Shown: positions 11,463 through 21,245 of the stretch, one piece after another | Position numbering within the stretch: the stretch's first letter is position 1 | Layout of the letters: every line of letters starts with the position of its first letter | Assembly (NCBI GenBank): GCA_026983755.1 | Contig: JALSTL010000163.1 | Location: 1-37,093, forward strand | DNA from: Melioribacteraceae bacterium | GTDB lineage: Bacteria > Bacteroidota > Ignavibacteria > Ignavibacteriales > Melioribacteraceae | Direction: 5' to 3' | Length of the DNA stretch: 37,093 nt | Notes under the pieces: generated by a model | The model's input: only the letters and a program-made list of their open reading frames with translations | What the model was told of the DNA's origin: nothing | Databases searched by the model: none | Translations under genes and position numbers: made by a program

Positions 11463-11487
11463 TATTCCTTGCTTAATTCAAGGGATA
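11463..11487 (+). other. Hairpin between rpoC and rpsL
   Basis: TATTCCTTG (11463-11471) and CAAGGGATA (11479-11487) form a 9-bp stem with one G-U pair and a 7-base loop. No T-run follows directly, so it is not a textbook terminator. It lies in the 104-base spacer that joins the polymerase genes to the str genes and could be a processing or attenuation site. The fold is visible; function is inferred. Confidence 0.4.
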
Positions 11488-11497
11488 TATCTATATT
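11469..11497 (+). promoter_or_regulatory. Possible sigma-70-type promoter for rpsL
   Basis: TTGCTT (11469-11474) and TATATT (11492-11497) are separated by exactly 17 bases, upstream of rpsL. The -10 box matches five of six consensus bases but the -35 box only three. It overlaps the hairpin at 11463-11487. In AT-rich DNA such matches occur by chance, so this is a weak candidate for an internal promoter that would let rpsL-fusA-tuf run independently of rpoBC. Confidence 0.25.
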
Positions 11498-11543
11498 TTG
11501 CGTCTGAATTTTTTGTAAATGATTAAAGAAAACGGAGGCTTTA

Positions 11544-11915
11544 GTGCCAACAATAAGTCAGTTGGTTAGAAAAGGACGAAAGCAAATTATTGCTAAAAAT
11601 AAAGCACCTGCTTTGAATGCTTGTCCGCAAAAAAGAGGAGTGTGTACACGTGTTTATACTACCACACCCAAAAAGCCCAATTCGGCATTGCGTAAAGTTG
11701 CTAGAGTAAGATTAACAAACGGAAACGAAGTTACCGCTTACATTCCGGGCGAAGGACATAACCTTCAAGAACATTCCATCGTTCTTATAAGAGGTGGCAG
11801 AATTAAAGATTTACCGGGTGTTAGATATCATATAGTAAGAGGTGCACTCGATACAAGCGGTGTGGAAGACAGAAAAAAATCGCGTTCAAAATATGGTGCG
11901 AAAAAACCTAAATAA
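11544..11915 (+). CDS. rpsL: 30S ribosomal protein S12 (uS12)
   Basis: 123 residues with [20 protein letters not shown] and [18 protein letters not shown] segments. The lysines whose mutation gives streptomycin resistance (in PKKPNS and in GGRIKDLPG) are present, so the protein looks streptomycin-sensitive. S12 lines the decoding centre. The start is GTG at 11544 with AACGGAGG 7 bases upstream, a strong site that fixes this start. It opens the str set rpsL-rpsG-fusA-tuf; rpsG follows after 15 bases. Confidence 0.97.
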   Translation: MPTISQLVRKGRKQIIAKNKAPALNACPQKRGVCTRVYTTTPKKPNSALRKVARVRLTNGNEVTAYIPGEGHNLQEHSIVLIRGGRIKDLPGVRYHIVRGALDTSGVEDRKKSRSKYGAKKPK

Positions 11916-11930
11916 TATATAAAAAAAATT

Positions 11931-12398
11931 ATGAGAAAAAGAAGAGCAGAAAAAAGATACATTAAAGCAGACCCGAAATATAACGATGTTCTAGTTGCAA
12001 AGTTCATTAACTATATTATGTGGGACGGCAAAAAAACAATTTCCAGAAAAATTGTTTACGAAAGCTTTAACTTGTTGGAACAAAAAACCAAAAAACCGGC
12101 TTTGGAAGTTTTTAAAAAAGCCGTAAATAATGTTCAGCCGTTTATTGAAGTAAGAAGCCGAAGAGTTGGAGGCGCAACTTATCAAGTACCCATGGAGGTT
12201 AGAGCAGAAAGAAGAATTGCTCTTGCATTTAGATGGTTAAGAAATTATTCGAGAGATAGAAAAGAAAAAACTATGGCTCAACGTTTGGCTGCAGAATTAC
12301 TTGCCGCTTCAAATGGCGAAGGTGCATCAGTTAAAAAGAAAGATGACGTTCACAGAATGGCGGAAGCCAATAAGGCATTTGCGCATTTTAAATGGTAA
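11931..12398 (+). CDS. rpsG: 30S ribosomal protein S7 (uS7)
   Basis: 155 residues, the usual length. Recognisable parts are MRKRRAEKRYIKADPKYND, KFINYIMWDGKKT, VEVRSRRVGGATYQVPMEV (here IEVRSRRVGG) and the C-terminal DDVHRMAEANKAFAHFKW. S7 nucleates assembly of the 30S head on the 3' domain of 16S rRNA and contacts the E-site tRNA. In enteric bacteria it represses the str operon through an rpsL-rpsG intergenic site. Here that gap is only 15 bases, so that kind of target is unlikely. fusA follows after 27 bases. Confidence 0.97.
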   Translation: MRKRRAEKRYIKADPKYNDVLVAKFINYIMWDGKKTISRKIVYESFNLLEQKTKKPALEVFKKAVNNVQPFIEVRSRRVGGATYQVPMEVRAERRIALAFRWLRNYSRDRKEKTMAQRLAAELLAASNGEGASVKKKDDVHRMAEANKAFAHFKW

Positions 12399-12425
12399 AA
12401 ATATACATAAAAAAAATTGTATTGA

Positions 12426-14510
12426 ATGGCAAAAAAAAGAGTTGACATATCGAAAGTTAGAAACATTGGTATAATGGCACATATTGATGCCGGTAAAACC
12501 ACAACAACGGAAAGAATACTTTATTATACCGGTAAAGTTCATAAACTTGGCGAAGTACACGAAGGTGCCGCAACAATGGATTGGATGGAACAAGAAAAAG
12601 AAAGAGGTATTACCATCACAAGTGCCGCAACTACGGCTTATTGGAATGGACATCAAATAAATATTATCGATACACCGGGGCATGTCGATTTTACCGTTGA
12701 AGTAGAAAGATCGCTAAGAGTTTTAGACGGTGCCATTGCCTTATTTTGTGCCGTTGGTGGTGTTGAACCGCAATCCGAAACGGTTTGGAGACAAGCAGAT
12801 AAATATAAAGTTCCTCGTATTGCTTTTGTGAATAAAATGGATAGAGTTGGTGCCGATTTCTACAATGCGGTTGAAATGATGAAACAAAGATTGGGTGCTA
12901 ATGCAATACCAATTACATTGCCTGTTGGCGAAGGAGATATGTTTAGCGGTGTTATAGATTTAATGACAATGAAAGCTAGAATATATCACGATGATAGCCT
13001 TGGTGCTACTTACGATGATATCGATATTCCCGAAGATTTGATTGCCATTGCCAATAAATATAGAACTATGATGTTAGAAGCTGTTTCCGACGTAGATGAT
13101 ACTTTGTTGGAAAAATATTTGGAAGGCGAAGAAATTACACCCGATGAAATTAAAACGGTTTTAAGAAAAGCTACAAACGAACTAAAAATAATTCCTGTTT
13201 TATGCGGGTCATCTTTCAAAAATAAAGGTGTACAAAAACTTCTTGATACGGTTGTGGAAATACTACCTTCACCGTTAGATACACCTCCGTTGGAAGCACA
13301 TCATATAAATAAAGATGATAAAATTATTAGAGAAATTTCGACCAAAGAAAAATTTACGGCATTGGCATTCAAAATAATGACTGATCCTTACGTGGGGAAA
13401 TTGTCTTTCGTAAGAATATATTCCGGAATATTAAAAGCAGGTTCGTACATATATAATTCCGTATCCGGAAAAAAAGAAAGAGTTGGAAGAATTTTGGAAA
13501 TGCACGCCAATCATAGAGAAGATATGGAGGAAATTAGAGCCGGAGATATTGCGGCTTTGGTAGGACTAAAACATACCAAAACGGGAGATACACTTTGTAG
13601 CGAAGACGACCCGATAATTTTGGAAAAAATGTCTTTTCCCGAACCGGTTATTCAAATTGCTATAGAGCCTAAAACAAAAGCGGATCAAGATAAATTGGGT
13701 GAAGCTTTGCAAAAATTATCGGATGAAGATCCAACTTTTCAAATTAAAGTGGACGAAGAAACAAACCAAACATTAATCAGCGGTATGGGAGAACTTCATC
13801 TCGAAATACTGGTTGACAGAATGAAACGTGAATTTAAAGTGGATGCTAACGTAGGTAAACCGCAAGTTGCATATAGAGAAACAATAACCAAACAGGTAGA
13901 AGCAGAAGGAAAATTTGTAAAACAAAGCGGTGGTAGAGGAAAATATGGGCATGTAGTTATTGAATTAGCACCAAATGAACCCGGAAAAGGATTTGAATTT
14001 GAAAATGCTATTGTCGGAGGTGCTGTGCCAAAAGAATACATTACGCCCGTAGCCAATGGTATAAAAGAAGCCATGAGGAATGGTGTTTTGGCGGGATATC
14101 CGGTTGTAGATGTTAAAGTAAAATTATTTGATGGTTCTTATCACGATGTAGATTCCGATGAAGTATCCTTCAAAGTAGCTGGTGCAATGGCTTTTAAAGA
14201 AGGTGCTAAAAAAGCCAAACCGGTTATACTGGAACCATTAATGAGCGTAGAAGTTACAACCCCCGAAGAATATTTGGGTGATGTTATGGGAGACCTAAAT
14301 TCACGAAGAGGAAAAATAGAAGGTTTTGAACCTCGTAGAGATGCACAAGTAATTAAAGCAATTGTTCCGCTTGCCGAAATGTTCGGCTATGCTACAACTA
14401 TTCGTTCAATGACGCAAGGAAGAGCAATTTATTCAATGCAATTTGCGTATTATTCGGCTGTTCCTAAATCCGTAGCTGATGAAATTGTTGAAAAAACTCA
14501 AACTAATTAA
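12426..14510 (+). CDS. fusA: Elongation factor G
   Basis: 694 residues. The GTPase domain has G1 AHIDAGKT (18-25), switch region [11 protein letters not shown]3 DTPGH (82-86) and G4 NKMD (136-139). Later domains include [19 protein letters not shown] and QFAYYSAVP near the C-terminus. EF-G drives translocation and, with RRF, ribosome recycling. The length is normal for a translocating EF-G. The ATG start follows rpsG by 27 bases with no strong Shine-Dalgarno, which may mean coupling to rpsG. tuf is next. Confidence 0.98.
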   Translation: MAKKRVDISKVRNIGIMAHIDAGKTTTTERILYYTGKVHKLGEVHEGAATMDWMEQEKERGITITSAATTAYWNGHQINIIDTPGHVDFTVEVERSLRVLDGAIALFCAVGGVEPQSETVWRQADKYKVPRIAFVNKMDRVGADFYNAVEMMKQRLGANAIPITLPVGEGDMFSGVIDLMTMKARIYHDDSLGATYDDIDIPEDLIAIANKYRTMMLEAVSDVDDTLLEKYLEGEEITPDEIKTVLRKATNELKIIPVLCGSSFKNKGVQKLLDTVVEILPSPLDTPPLEAHHINKDDKIIREISTKEKFTALAFKIMTDPYVGKLSFVRIYSGILKAGSYIYNSVSGKKERVGRILEMHANHREDMEEIRAGDIAALVGLKHTKTGDTLCSEDDPIILEKMSFPEPVIQIAIEPKTKADQDKLGEALQKLSDEDPTFQIKVDEETNQTLISGMGELHLEILVDRMKREFKVDANVGKPQVAYRETITKQVEAEGKFVKQSGGRGKYGHVVIELAPNEPGKGFEFENAIVGGAVPKEYITPVANGIKEAMRNGVLAGYPVVDVKVKLFDGSYHDVDSDEVSFKVAGAMAFKEGAKKAKPVILEPLMSVEVTTPEEYLGDVMGDLNSRRGKIEGFEPRRDAQVIKAIVPLAEMFGYATTIRSMTQGRAIYSMQFAYYSAVPKSVADEIVEKTQTN

Positions 14511-14572
14511 ATATTTGTTTAATAAAAACATTAAAATTGCAAATAAGAACTAACAACAAGGAGAGCTAAACG

Positions 14573-15778
14573 ATGGCAAAAGAAAAATTTGATAGAAGTA
14601 AGCCACACGTAAATATAGGTACAATCGGACACGTTGATCATGGTAAAACAACTTTAACCGCTGCTATTACTATGGCATTAGCTAAAAAGGGACTTTCCGA
14701 ACAAAGAACATTCGATAGCATTGATAATGCTCCGGAGGAAAGAGAGCGTGGTATTACTATTGCTACGGCACACGTTGAGTATTCAACCGCTAATAGACAT
14801 TATGCTCACGTTGATTGTCCTGGTCATGCCGATTATGTTAAAAATATGATTACCGGTGCTGCGCAAATGGACGGTGCAATTTTGGTTGTGGCCGCTACCG
14901 ATGGCCCTATGCCGCAAACCAGAGAGCATATTTTATTGGCCAGACAAGTCGGTGTTCCGAAAATAGTTGTTTTTATGAATAAAGTTGATATGGTTGACGA
15001 TGAAGAATTGTTAGAATTAGTTGAAATGGAATTAAGAGAATTATTAAGCGAATATGAGTTCCCAGGTGATGAAATTCCTATTATAAAAGGTTCGGCTTTG
15101 CAAGCACTGGAAGCCGCTAGTAGCGATGCTCCGGTTGATGACCCGAGATTGAATTGTATTTGGGAATTAATGGATGCTGTGGATAGTTATATTCCCGTAC
15201 CTACAAGAGATGTTGATAAACCCTTTATTATGCCTGTCGAAGATGTTTTCTCTATTACTGGTAGAGGAACCGTAGCTACCGGTAGAGTTGAAAAAGGTGA
15301 AGTTAAATTAGGTGAAGAAGTTGAACTTATCGGTTTGGGTATGCATAAAAAAACCGTAGTTACCGGTATTGAAATGTTTAGAAAAGAATTGGATTCCGCT
15401 ATTGCCGGTGATAATGCCGGTATTTTAATGAGAGGTATAGATAAAAAAGAAATTCAAAGAGGAATGGTACTTGCTAAACCCGGTTCAATTACTCCACATA
15501 CTCAATTTGAAGGCGAAGTTTATATCTTATCGAAAGATGAAGGTGGAAGACATACCCCATTTTTTAACGGATATAGACCGCAATTTTATTTTAGAACAAC
15601 CGATGTAACAGGTGTTGCTACACTACCCGAAGGAACCGAAATGGTTATGCCCGGTGATAATGTTAAACTGAAAGTGGAACTTATTGCCGAAATAGCTATG
15701 GAAGAAGGATTGAGCTTTTCTATTCGAGAAGGTGGCAGAACCGTTGGTGCCGGTGTTGTAACAAAAATAATTAAATAA
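14573..15778 (+). CDS. tuf: Elongation factor Tu
   Basis: 401 residues. G1 is GHVDHGKT (19-26), the switch I region is [15 protein letters not shown]3 is DCPGH (81-85) and G4 is NKVDM (136-140). Domains 2 and 3 follow ([34 protein letters not shown]). EF-Tu delivers aminoacyl-tRNA to the ribosome. AAGGAGAG lies 8 bases upstream of the ATG, a strong site suiting one of the most abundant proteins. It is the only tuf copy in this window. A hairpin separates it from rpsJ. Confidence 0.98.
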   Translation: MAKEKFDRSKPHVNIGTIGHVDHGKTTLTAAITMALAKKGLSEQRTFDSIDNAPEERERGITIATAHVEYSTANRHYAHVDCPGHADYVKNMITGAAQMDGAILVVAATDGPMPQTREHILLARQVGVPKIVVFMNKVDMVDDEELLELVEMELRELLSEYEFPGDEIPIIKGSALQALEAASSDAPVDDPRLNCIWELMDAVDSYIPVPTRDVDKPFIMPVEDVFSITGRGTVATGRVEKGEVKLGEEVELIGLGMHKKTVVTGIEMFRKELDSAIAGDNAGILMRGIDKKEIQRGMVLAKPGSITPHTQFEGEVYILSKDEGGRHTPFFNGYRPQFYFRTTDVTGVATLPEGTEMVMPGDNVKLKVELIAEIAMEEGLSFSIREGGRTVGAGVVTKIIK

Positions 15779-15786
15779 CTTTTTAC

Positions 15787-15816
15787 GGGAAGTAAATAAA
15801 TACTTCCCACAGTTTT
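15787..15816 (+). terminator. Hairpin between tuf and rpsJ (partial terminator or attenuator)
   Basis: GGGAAGTA (15787-15794) and TACTTCCC (15801-15808) form a perfect 8-bp stem with a 6-base loop, followed by ACAGTTTT. The T-run is short and displaced, so termination is probably incomplete. The position between the abundant tuf message and the S10 genes would allow tuf to be expressed above its downstream neighbours. Structure seen directly; the role is inferred. Confidence 0.55.
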
Positions 15817-15840
15817 AAAAAATTAAACAAGGAGAAAAAG

Positions 15841-16149
15841 TTGCCGGGTCAAAAAATAAGAATTAGATTAAAATCATACGATCATTTGTTGATTGATAAA
15901 TCTACCGAAAAAATTATTAAAACCGTTAAAAGTACAGGGGCTATTGTTTCCGGACCAATTCCATTGCCGACAAACAGAACGGTTTATACGGTACTTAAAT
16001 CTCCTCATGTAGATAAAAAATCTAGAGAACAATTTGAAATTAGATCGCATAAAAGAATAATTGATATACATAACTCAAACAATAAAACAGTGGATTCTCT
16101 CAGTAAGCTGGATATCCCTGCAGGTGTTGATATTGAAATTAAGTTATAA
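15841..16149 (+). CDS. rpsJ: 30S ribosomal protein S10 (uS10, NusE)
   Basis: 102 residues with [39 protein letters not shown] and [16 protein letters not shown], all diagnostic of S10. Besides its 30S role it binds NusG's KOW domain and NusB during coupling and antitermination. The start is TTG at 15841 with AAGGAGAAAAAG directly upstream. The protein opens with PGQKIRIR right after the start codon, so no alternative start is needed. It heads the S10-type operon; rplC follows after 10 bases. Confidence 0.97.
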   Translation: MPGQKIRIRLKSYDHLLIDKSTEKIIKTVKSTGAIVSGPIPLPTNRTVYTVLKSPHVDKKSREQFEIRSHKRIIDIHNSNNKTVDSLSKLDIPAGVDIEIKL

Positions 16150-16159
16150 AGGTTAAAAA

Positions 16160-16783
16160 ATGCCAGGATTGTTAGGAAAAAAAATCGGAATGACAAATAT
16201 TTTTACGGAAGATGGAATATCTTTACCCGTTACACTTATTGAAGTTCAACCATGCAAAATATACAATATAAAAAATTTGGAAAAAGATGGTTACCAAGCT
16301 CTTCAATTAGGTTTGGGCGAAAAAAAAATAAAAAAAGTTAACAAAGCTCAAAAAGTGTATTACGAAAAAAATAAACTTAATCCGCCAAAAATATTGAAAG
16401 AATTTAGAAATTTTGAAAACTTTGAAAATTACAAAATTGGTGATGAAATAAATCTGGAAATATTTAATGAAGGTGATAAAATAAAAGTAACAGGAATAAG
16501 TAAAGGCAAAGGTTTTCAAGGTGTTATGAAAAGACATGGTTTTGGAGGTGTTGGAGGAGCAACTCACGGGCAAAAAGACAGACTACGTGCTCCGGGTTCT
16601 ATAGGACAAAGTTCATGGCCTTCAAGAGTATTTAAAGGTATGAGAATGGCCGGAAGAACCGGAGGGGTTAAAACCAGTGTGAAAAATCTAAAAGTTGTTA
16701 AAGTGCTAAAAGATAATAATATTATTATGGTTAAAGGTGCCATACCCGGTGCCGTAAATTCAATTGTTGAAATTAATAAGTGA
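16160..16783 (+). CDS. rplC: 50S ribosomal protein L3 (uL3)
   Basis: 207 residues. It begins MPGLLGKKIGMTNIFTEDG, and the loop reaching the peptidyl-transferase centre reads KGFQGVMKRHGFGGVGGATH followed by RAPGSIGQSSWPSRVFKG. The glutamine in GSIGQ is the position methylated by PrmB in other bacteria. L3 is an early 50S assembly protein. The ATG is preceded by AAAGGTTAAAAA. It lies between rpsJ and rplD, each 10 bases away. Confidence 0.97.
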   Translation: MPGLLGKKIGMTNIFTEDGISLPVTLIEVQPCKIYNIKNLEKDGYQALQLGLGEKKIKKVNKAQKVYYEKNKLNPPKILKEFRNFENFENYKIGDEINLEIFNEGDKIKVTGISKGKGFQGVMKRHGFGGVGGATHGQKDRLRAPGSIGQSSWPSRVFKGMRMAGRTGGVKTSVKNLKVVKVLKDNNIIMVKGAIPGAVNSIVEINK

Positions 16784-16793
16784 TGGTTCTGAA

Positions 16794-17426
16794 ATGAAGT
16801 TAGACGTTTATAAAATAGATGGAACGAAAACCGGCAAATCAATTTCATTAAATAAAGATATATTTGCCGTTAAACCGAATGATCATGTTATTTATTTGGC
16901 GGTTAAAGCTCATTTGGCAAATAAAAGACAAGGTACGCATAAAGCAAAAGAACGAAGCGAAGTTCGTGGCGGCGGTAGTAAACCATTTAAGCAAAAAGGA
17001 CGAGGTGGCGCCAGAGCAGGTACAACTAGATCTCCGCTTTGGGTTGGCGGTGGTACTATTTTCGGCCCACGACCAAGAAATTATTCTTTAACATTAAATA
17101 AAAAAGTTAAAAAACTTGCAAAAAAATCTGCGCTTTCTTACAAAGCCGGTGCCGAACAAATCGTAATTGTAGAAGACTTTAATTTTGATAAACCCAAAAC
17201 AAAAGAATTTGCCGGTATTCTTAAAGCATTAAAACTTAACGGAAAAAAAACATTGTTGCTTACTAAAGAAAATTCTATAAATATTTATAAATCCGGAAGA
17301 AATATTCCGAAAGTAAATGTTCTCGAAGCTACTAATGCTTCAACTTATGATATCTTAAATAACCAAGTACTTGTTTTTCAACAAAGTGCAATAGAAAAAT
17401 TAGTTAATAGCTTTAATAAAAATTGA
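16794..17426 (+). CDS. rplD: 50S ribosomal protein L4 (uL4)
   Basis: 210 residues from the ATG at 16794. The extended loop that reaches the exit tunnel contains EVRGGGSKPFKQKGRGGARA and GTTRSPLWVGGGTIFGPRPR, the macrolide-relevant region. The frame continues upstream into the end of rplC, but MKLDVYKIDG is the natural family start and avoids the overlap. There is no clear Shine-Dalgarno, suggesting coupling to rplC. In enteric bacteria L4 represses the S10 operon. The TGA stop overlaps the start of rplW. Confidence 0.96.
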   Translation: MKLDVYKIDGTKTGKSISLNKDIFAVKPNDHVIYLAVKAHLANKRQGTHKAKERSEVRGGGSKPFKQKGRGGARAGTTRSPLWVGGGTIFGPRPRNYSLTLNKKVKKLAKKSALSYKAGAEQIVIVEDFNFDKPKTKEFAGILKALKLNGKKTLLLTKENSINIYKSGRNIPKVNVLEATNASTYDILNNQVLVFQQSAIEKLVNSFNKN

Positions 17427-17728
17427 GTAAACAAATGAAAAACGTATTGATTAGACCTATAATAACGGAAAAGATGACTACATTAAATGAAAATAATTCA
17501 CAATACGGTTTTATTGTTGATATTAATGCAAATAAAATAGAAATAGCCAAAGCAATAAAAAATAAATTTAAAGTTGATGTTGTAAAAGTAAATACAATTA
17601 AAAACAAAGGTAAAACTAAATCTCAATATACCAAAAAGGGTTATTTTCAAGGTAAAACCGCTAAATTTAAAAAAGCAATCATTACGTTGAAAGAAGGACA
17701 AACAATTGATATGTTTGGAGAAGCTTAG
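17423..17728 (+). CDS. rplW: 50S ribosomal protein L23 (uL23)
   Basis: 101 residues with NVLIRPIITEKMTTLNENN at the start and NKIEIAKAIKNKFKVDVVKV, then the extended arm (NKGKTKSQYTKKGYFQG). L23 sits at the tunnel exit and binds trigger factor and SRP. The TTG at 17423 overlaps the rplD stop as TTGA, which would couple the two genes. An ATG at 17435 (97 residues) is an equally plausible start because neither has a strong Shine-Dalgarno. rplB follows after 22 bases. Confidence 0.95.
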   Translation: MSKQMKNVLIRPIITEKMTTLNENNSQYGFIVDINANKIEIAKAIKNKFKVDVVKVNTIKNKGKTKSQYTKKGYFQGKTAKFKKAIITLKEGQTIDMFGEA

Positions 17729-17750
17729 TTTATATCGGAGAAAAAAATAA

Positions 17751-18581
17751 ATGGCGTCAATTAGAAAATTAAAACCAAATACACCCGGTACAAGATTTAT
17801 GTCAATTTCAACTTTCGAAGAAATTACAAAATCTAAACCGGAAAAATCTTTAACTGTAAAACTAACCAAATCCGGTGGCAGAAATAACCATGGTAGAATT
17901 ACAACTCGCCACAGAGGAGGCGGACATAAAAGAAAATACAGAATAATTGATTTCAAAAGAAATAAAGACGGAATACCGGCAAAAGTATTTTCAATAGAAT
18001 ATGATCCTAACAGATCGGCTCGAATAGCATTGTTACATTATGCCGATGGTGAAAAAAGATATATTTTAGCTCCTAACGGACTTAAAGTTGGCGATATGAT
18101 ACAATCCGGTCCAAATAGCGAAATTAAAATAGGTAACGCATTAAAGTTAAAAGATTTGCCATTGGGAAGTTTTATTCATAATGTGGAAATGAAAGCAGGT
18201 AAAGGTGGGCAACTTGGTAGAGCTGCCGGCACCGCCATACAATTAATGGCAAAAGAAGGTAAATATGCACAATTAAAATTGCCTTCCGGCGAAGTTAGAA
18301 TGGTAAACCTTGAATGCAAAGCAACTTATGGTGTTGTAGGTAATTCATCACATGAAAATATTAGTATTGGTAAAGCCGGAAGAACCAGATGGTTAGGCAG
18401 AAGACCCAAAGTTAGAGGTGTTGTAATGAACCCTGTAGATCATCCTATGGGCGGTGGCGAAGGTAGATCTTCCGGTGGCGGGCATCCGGTTTCACCTTGG
18501 GGACAACCTGCAAAAGGATTTAAAACAAGAAGTGTAAGAAAACAATCGAGTAAATATATTATTAAACGAAGAAAAAGTTAG
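17751..18581 (+). CDS. rplB: 50S ribosomal protein L2 (uL2)
   Basis: 276 residues. Diagnostic segments are [20 protein letters not shown], the RNA-binding [20 protein letters not shown] and the C-terminal [20 protein letters not shown] with the conserved histidine needed for peptidyl-transfer support. L2 is required for subunit association. The ATG start is preceded by ATCGGAGAAAAAAATA, a good site. rpsS follows after 9 bases, as is standard in the S10 operon. Confidence 0.98.
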   Translation: MASIRKLKPNTPGTRFMSISTFEEITKSKPEKSLTVKLTKSGGRNNHGRITTRHRGGGHKRKYRIIDFKRNKDGIPAKVFSIEYDPNRSARIALLHYADGEKRYILAPNGLKVGDMIQSGPNSEIKIGNALKLKDLPLGSFIHNVEMKAGKGGQLGRAAGTAIQLMAKEGKYAQLKLPSGEVRMVNLECKATYGVVGNSSHENISIGKAGRTRWLGRRPKVRGVVMNPVDHPMGGGEGRSSGGGHPVSPWGQPAKGFKTRSVRKQSSKYIIKRRKS

Positions 18582-18590
18582 AGATTAAAT

Positions 18591-18881
18591 ATGCCAAGAT
18601 CAGTAAAAAAAGGTCCGTATATCGATCACAAATTATTAACCAAAGTACGTAAAATGAACGAATCCGGACAAAAAAAAATAATTAAAACATGGTCGCGTGC
18701 CAGCACTATTTCACCGGAATTTGTCGGCTTAACAATTGCCGTGCATAATGGAAATAAAATGATACCTGTCTATATTTCCGAAAATATGGTTGGACATAAA
18801 TTAGGAGAATTTTCCCCTACAAGAATCTTTCGTGGCCACCCGATGAGCAAAGCGGAAAAAGCCGCAAGAATGAAAAAATAG
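18591..18881 (+). CDS. rpsS: 30S ribosomal protein S19 (uS19)
   Basis: 96 residues with [39 protein letters not shown] and the motif [17 protein letters not shown]19 sits in the 30S head and forms inter-subunit bridges with L5. Normal length. The Shine-Dalgarno before the ATG is weak (TTAGAGATTAAAT overlaps the rplB stop), suggesting coupling to rplB. rplV follows after 18 bases. Confidence 0.97.
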   Translation: MPRSVKKGPYIDHKLLTKVRKMNESGQKKIIKTWSRASTISPEFVGLTIAVHNGNKMIPVYISENMVGHKLGEFSPTRIFRGHPMSKAEKAARMKK

Positions 18882-18899
18882 GTTGAAGGAATTTAATAA

Positions 18900-19259
18900 A
18901 TGGAAGGAAAAGCTACACATAAATACATAAGAACATCACCTAGAAAAATGAGATTGGTTATAGATTTAATAAGAGGTGAATCTGTAGAAAAAGCTATTGA
19001 ACTGTTGCATTTTAGCAAAAAACATGCTGCTAAAGATGCCGAAAAAGTTTTAAGATCTGCTATTTCTAATCTTTTCAATAAAGACGAAGAATCTAAACAT
19101 GAACCTTCTGATTTATATGTAAAAGAAGCCTATGTTAATCAAGGAGCAATGCTAAAAAGACTTTTGCCTGCTCCTATGGGAAGAGCACATAGAATTAGAA
19201 AAAGATCAAATCATGTAACTATTGTTGTAGCTCCAAAAAGAAAAGTTCAGGAGGTTTAG
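18900..19259 (+). CDS. rplV: 50S ribosomal protein L22 (uL22)
   Basis: 119 residues. The globular part includes [20 protein letters not shown], and the long beta-hairpin that lines the exit tunnel is [20 protein letters not shown] followed by [10 protein letters not shown]22 contacts all six 23S domains, and its loop is a site of macrolide-resistance changes; none of the usual deletions is apparent. The ATG follows GAAGGAATTTAATAA. It ends 1 base before rpsC, whose ribosome binding site lies inside the rplV end. Confidence 0.96.
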   Translation: MEGKATHKYIRTSPRKMRLVIDLIRGESVEKAIELLHFSKKHAAKDAEKVLRSAISNLFNKDEESKHEPSDLYVKEAYVNQGAMLKRLLPAPMGRAHRIRKRSNHVTIVVAPKRKVQEV

Positions 19260-19260
19260 T

Positions 19261-19902
19261 TTGGGCCAAAAAACAAATCCTATTGGTTTAAGAGTCGGTA
19301 AAATTCGAGGTTGGGAATCGAATTGGTTTGAAAAAGGCAGTTATGCTGCCAAATTAAAAGAAGACAGCGATATTAGAAATTACGTGCGTAACAGACTAAA
19401 AAAAGCAGGTGTCTCCAGAATTGTAATCAATCGTACAACTAAAAATGTTATTGTAATAATTCATACGTCAAGACCCGGTGTGGTTATAGGAAAAAGCGGG
19501 AAGGAAATTTCTCAATTAGAGCAAGAACTTAAAAAAGTTACAGGCAAAGAAATCAAAGTTCAAATAAGTGAAATTAAAAGGCCGGAATTGGATGCTTATT
19601 TGGTGGGAGAAAATATTGCCAACCAATTAAGAGGCAGAGTTTCTTTTAGAAGAGCGATGAAACAAGCAATTCAATCTTCTATGAGAATGGGAGCCGAAGG
19701 AATAAGAGTAATGTGTTCCGGTAGATTAGGCGGTGCAGAAATGGCTAGAACCGAACAATATAAAGAAGGTAGAATACCGCTACATACTTTAAGAGCCGAT
19801 ATTGATTATGCTTCGGTTACTTCTCATACCATTTACGGAGCTATTGGTGTTAAAGTTTGGATTTGCAAAGGCGAAATTTTAGGTAAACGAAAAACAGATT
19901 AA
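19261..19902 (+). CDS. rpsC: 30S ribosomal protein S3 (uS3)
   Basis: 213 residues. It begins [20 protein letters not shown], contains a KH domain with the [13 protein letters not shown] loop, and its C-terminal domain includes [21 protein letters not shown]3 helps form the mRNA entry channel and its helicase activity. The start is TTG at 19261, with a full AGGAGG 6 bases upstream inside the last codons of rplV. This is one of the clearest TTG starts here. rplP follows after 21 bases. Confidence 0.97.
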   Translation: MGQKTNPIGLRVGKIRGWESNWFEKGSYAAKLKEDSDIRNYVRNRLKKAGVSRIVINRTTKNVIVIIHTSRPGVVIGKSGKEISQLEQELKKVTGKEIKVQISEIKRPELDAYLVGENIANQLRGRVSFRRAMKQAIQSSMRMGAEGIRVMCSGRLGGAEMARTEQYKEGRIPLHTLRADIDYASVTSHTIYGAIGVKVWICKGEILGKRKTD

Positions 19903-19923
19903 GACCTTAGGAGTTTTTATAAT

Positions 19924-20340
19924 ATGTTAATGCCAAAACGAGTTAAATACAGAAAGCAACAACGCGGAAAAATGAAAGGTAAAGCTACACGCGGTGCAAA
20001 AATTAGCTTTGGAGATATAGGCTTAAAAGCTTTGGAACCAGCTTGGATAACAAGCCGGCAAATAGAAGCCTGTAGAGTTGCTATTACTAGAAAAATGAAA
20101 AGAGATGGTAAAGTATGGATTAGAATATTTCCCGATAAACCTGTTTCCAAAAAACCGTTGGAAACCAGAATGGGTAAAGGAAAAGGTGCACCGGAGTTTT
20201 GGGTTGCCGTTGTTAAACCGGGTAGAATTATGTTTGAAGTTGGCGGTGTTTCCAAAGAATTGGCAATACAAGCGTTAAACTTAGCTTCGCATAAATTACC
20301 AATAAAAACTAAAGTTGTTATTAGACCCGATTACGAATAA
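19924..20340 (+). CDS. rplP: 50S ribosomal protein L16 (uL16)
   Basis: 138 residues beginning [20 protein letters not shown], the usual L16 N-terminus. The loop [20 protein letters not shown] holds the arginine hydroxylated by RoxA in some bacteria. L16 binds near the A-site tRNA elbow and organises the 50S late in assembly. The start ATG has CCTTAGGAGTTTTTATAAT upstream. A second in-frame ATG two codons later is less likely because the family normally keeps MLMPKR. rpmC follows after 13 bases. Confidence 0.97.
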   Translation: MLMPKRVKYRKQQRGKMKGKATRGAKISFGDIGLKALEPAWITSRQIEACRVAITRKMKRDGKVWIRIFPDKPVSKKPLETRMGKGKGAPEFWVAVVKPGRIMFEVGGVSKELAIQALNLASHKLPIKTKVVIRPDYE

Positions 20341-20353
20341 AAGGATATATATT

Positions 20354-20557
20354 ATGAAACTTTACGAAATCCGTGAAATGAAAGACGAAGAATTACTTAA
20401 AAGAATTCAAGAAGAAAAAGATAATTTGGTTGATTTAAGATTTCAACATGCATTAAAAAATTTAACCAATACGGCTAAACTTTCTCAAACAAAAAAAGAT
20501 ATTGCCAGAATGTTGACCGTATTAAAAGAAAGAAAATTAAAAGTATCTGCCGATTAA
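20354..20557 (+). CDS. rpmC: 50S ribosomal protein L29 (uL29)
   Basis: 67 residues from the ATG at 20354: MKLYEIREMKDEELLKRIQE, then LVDLRFQHALKNLTNTAKLS and the terminal helix. This is the two-helix hairpin of L29, which sits by the tunnel exit next to L23. The frame is open further upstream into rplP, but AAAGGAT 7 bases before 20354 and the family N-terminus settle the start. rpsQ follows after 28 bases. Confidence 0.95.
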   Translation: MKLYEIREMKDEELLKRIQEEKDNLVDLRFQHALKNLTNTAKLSQTKKDIARMLTVLKERKLKVSAD

Positions 20558-20585
20558 AAAATAAATTTGGAGTAGTTTCGTAGAA

Positions 20586-20843
20586 ATGGAAAAACGTAAA
20601 TTAAGAAAATCGAGAACCGGAATTGTAGTAAGCAATAAAATGGATAAAAGCATTTTAGTTGCTATAGAAAGAAAAGTTGCACATCCAATTTATAAAAAGT
20701 ATTTCAAAAAAACTACAAAACTTATGGCTCACGATGAAAACAACGAATGCAATATAGGCGATACTGTTAAAATAATGGAAACAAGACCTTTGAGTAAATT
20801 AAAAAACTGGCGTTTGGTTGAAATTATTGAAAAAGCAAAGTAG
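20586..20843 (+). CDS. rpsQ: 30S ribosomal protein S17 (uS17)
   Basis: 85 residues with [20 protein letters not shown] and [20 protein letters not shown] followed by [13 protein letters not shown], matching the OB-fold S17. It is a primary 16S-binding protein at the 5' domain. The start is ATG after TTGGAGTAGTTTCGTAGAA, a slightly long spacing. It is the last gene of the S10-type group; rplN starts 23 bases on with no visible terminator between the operons. Confidence 0.96.
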   Translation: MEKRKLRKSRTGIVVSNKMDKSILVAIERKVAHPIYKKYFKKTTKLMAHDENNECNIGDTVKIMETRPLSKLKNWRLVEIIEKAK

Positions 20844-20866
20844 TTTTTAAGGAGTTTAAATCTAAA

Positions 20867-21235
20867 ATGATACAAGAAGAATCAAATTTAGTGGTTGCAG
20901 ATAATTCGGGTGCAAAAAAAGTTAGATGCATCAAAGTTCTTGGCGGTAGTAACAGACGTTATGCAAGCGTAGGCGATTTAATTGTTGTTACAGTTAAAAC
21001 CGCATTGCCTAATGCCGGTGTAAAAAAAGGGGAAGTTTCCAAGGCTGTTATTGTAAGAACTAAAAAAGAAGTCAGACGAAACGACGGTACTTATATCAGA
21101 TTTGACGAAAATGCCGCCGTATTACTAAATCAACAAGGTGAACCCAGAGGAACTAGAATTTTCGGACCCGTTGCCAGAGAATTAAGAGATAAGAAATTTA
21201 TGAAAATAATTTCCTTAGCACCAGAAGTTTTATAA
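20867..21235 (+). CDS. rplN: 50S ribosomal protein L14 (uL14)
   Basis: 122 residues, the standard length. It begins [20 protein letters not shown] and has the conserved [20 protein letters not shown] and [20 protein letters not shown] segments. L14 lies on the subunit interface and binds the silencing factor RsfS. The strong TTAAGGAG before the ATG is appropriate for the first gene of the spc-type group. rplX follows after 10 bases. Confidence 0.97.
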   Translation: MIQEESNLVVADNSGAKKVRCIKVLGGSNRRYASVGDLIVVTVKTALPNAGVKKGEVSKAVIVRTKKEVRRNDGTYIRFDENAAVLLNQQGEPRGTRIFGPVARELRDKKFMKIISLAPEVL

Positions 21236-21245
21236 AGGAATTCAA

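Noticed and set aside
11463..11487. Calling the rpoC-rpsL hairpin a transcription terminator
   Set aside because: No T-run follows the stem, so I list it only as a hairpin of unknown role.
17498..17956. Antisense open frame across the rplW-rplB junction
   Set aside because: It overlaps two certain ribosomal genes and gives a Phe/Leu-rich product expected from the complement of AT-rich, lysine-rich coding sequence.
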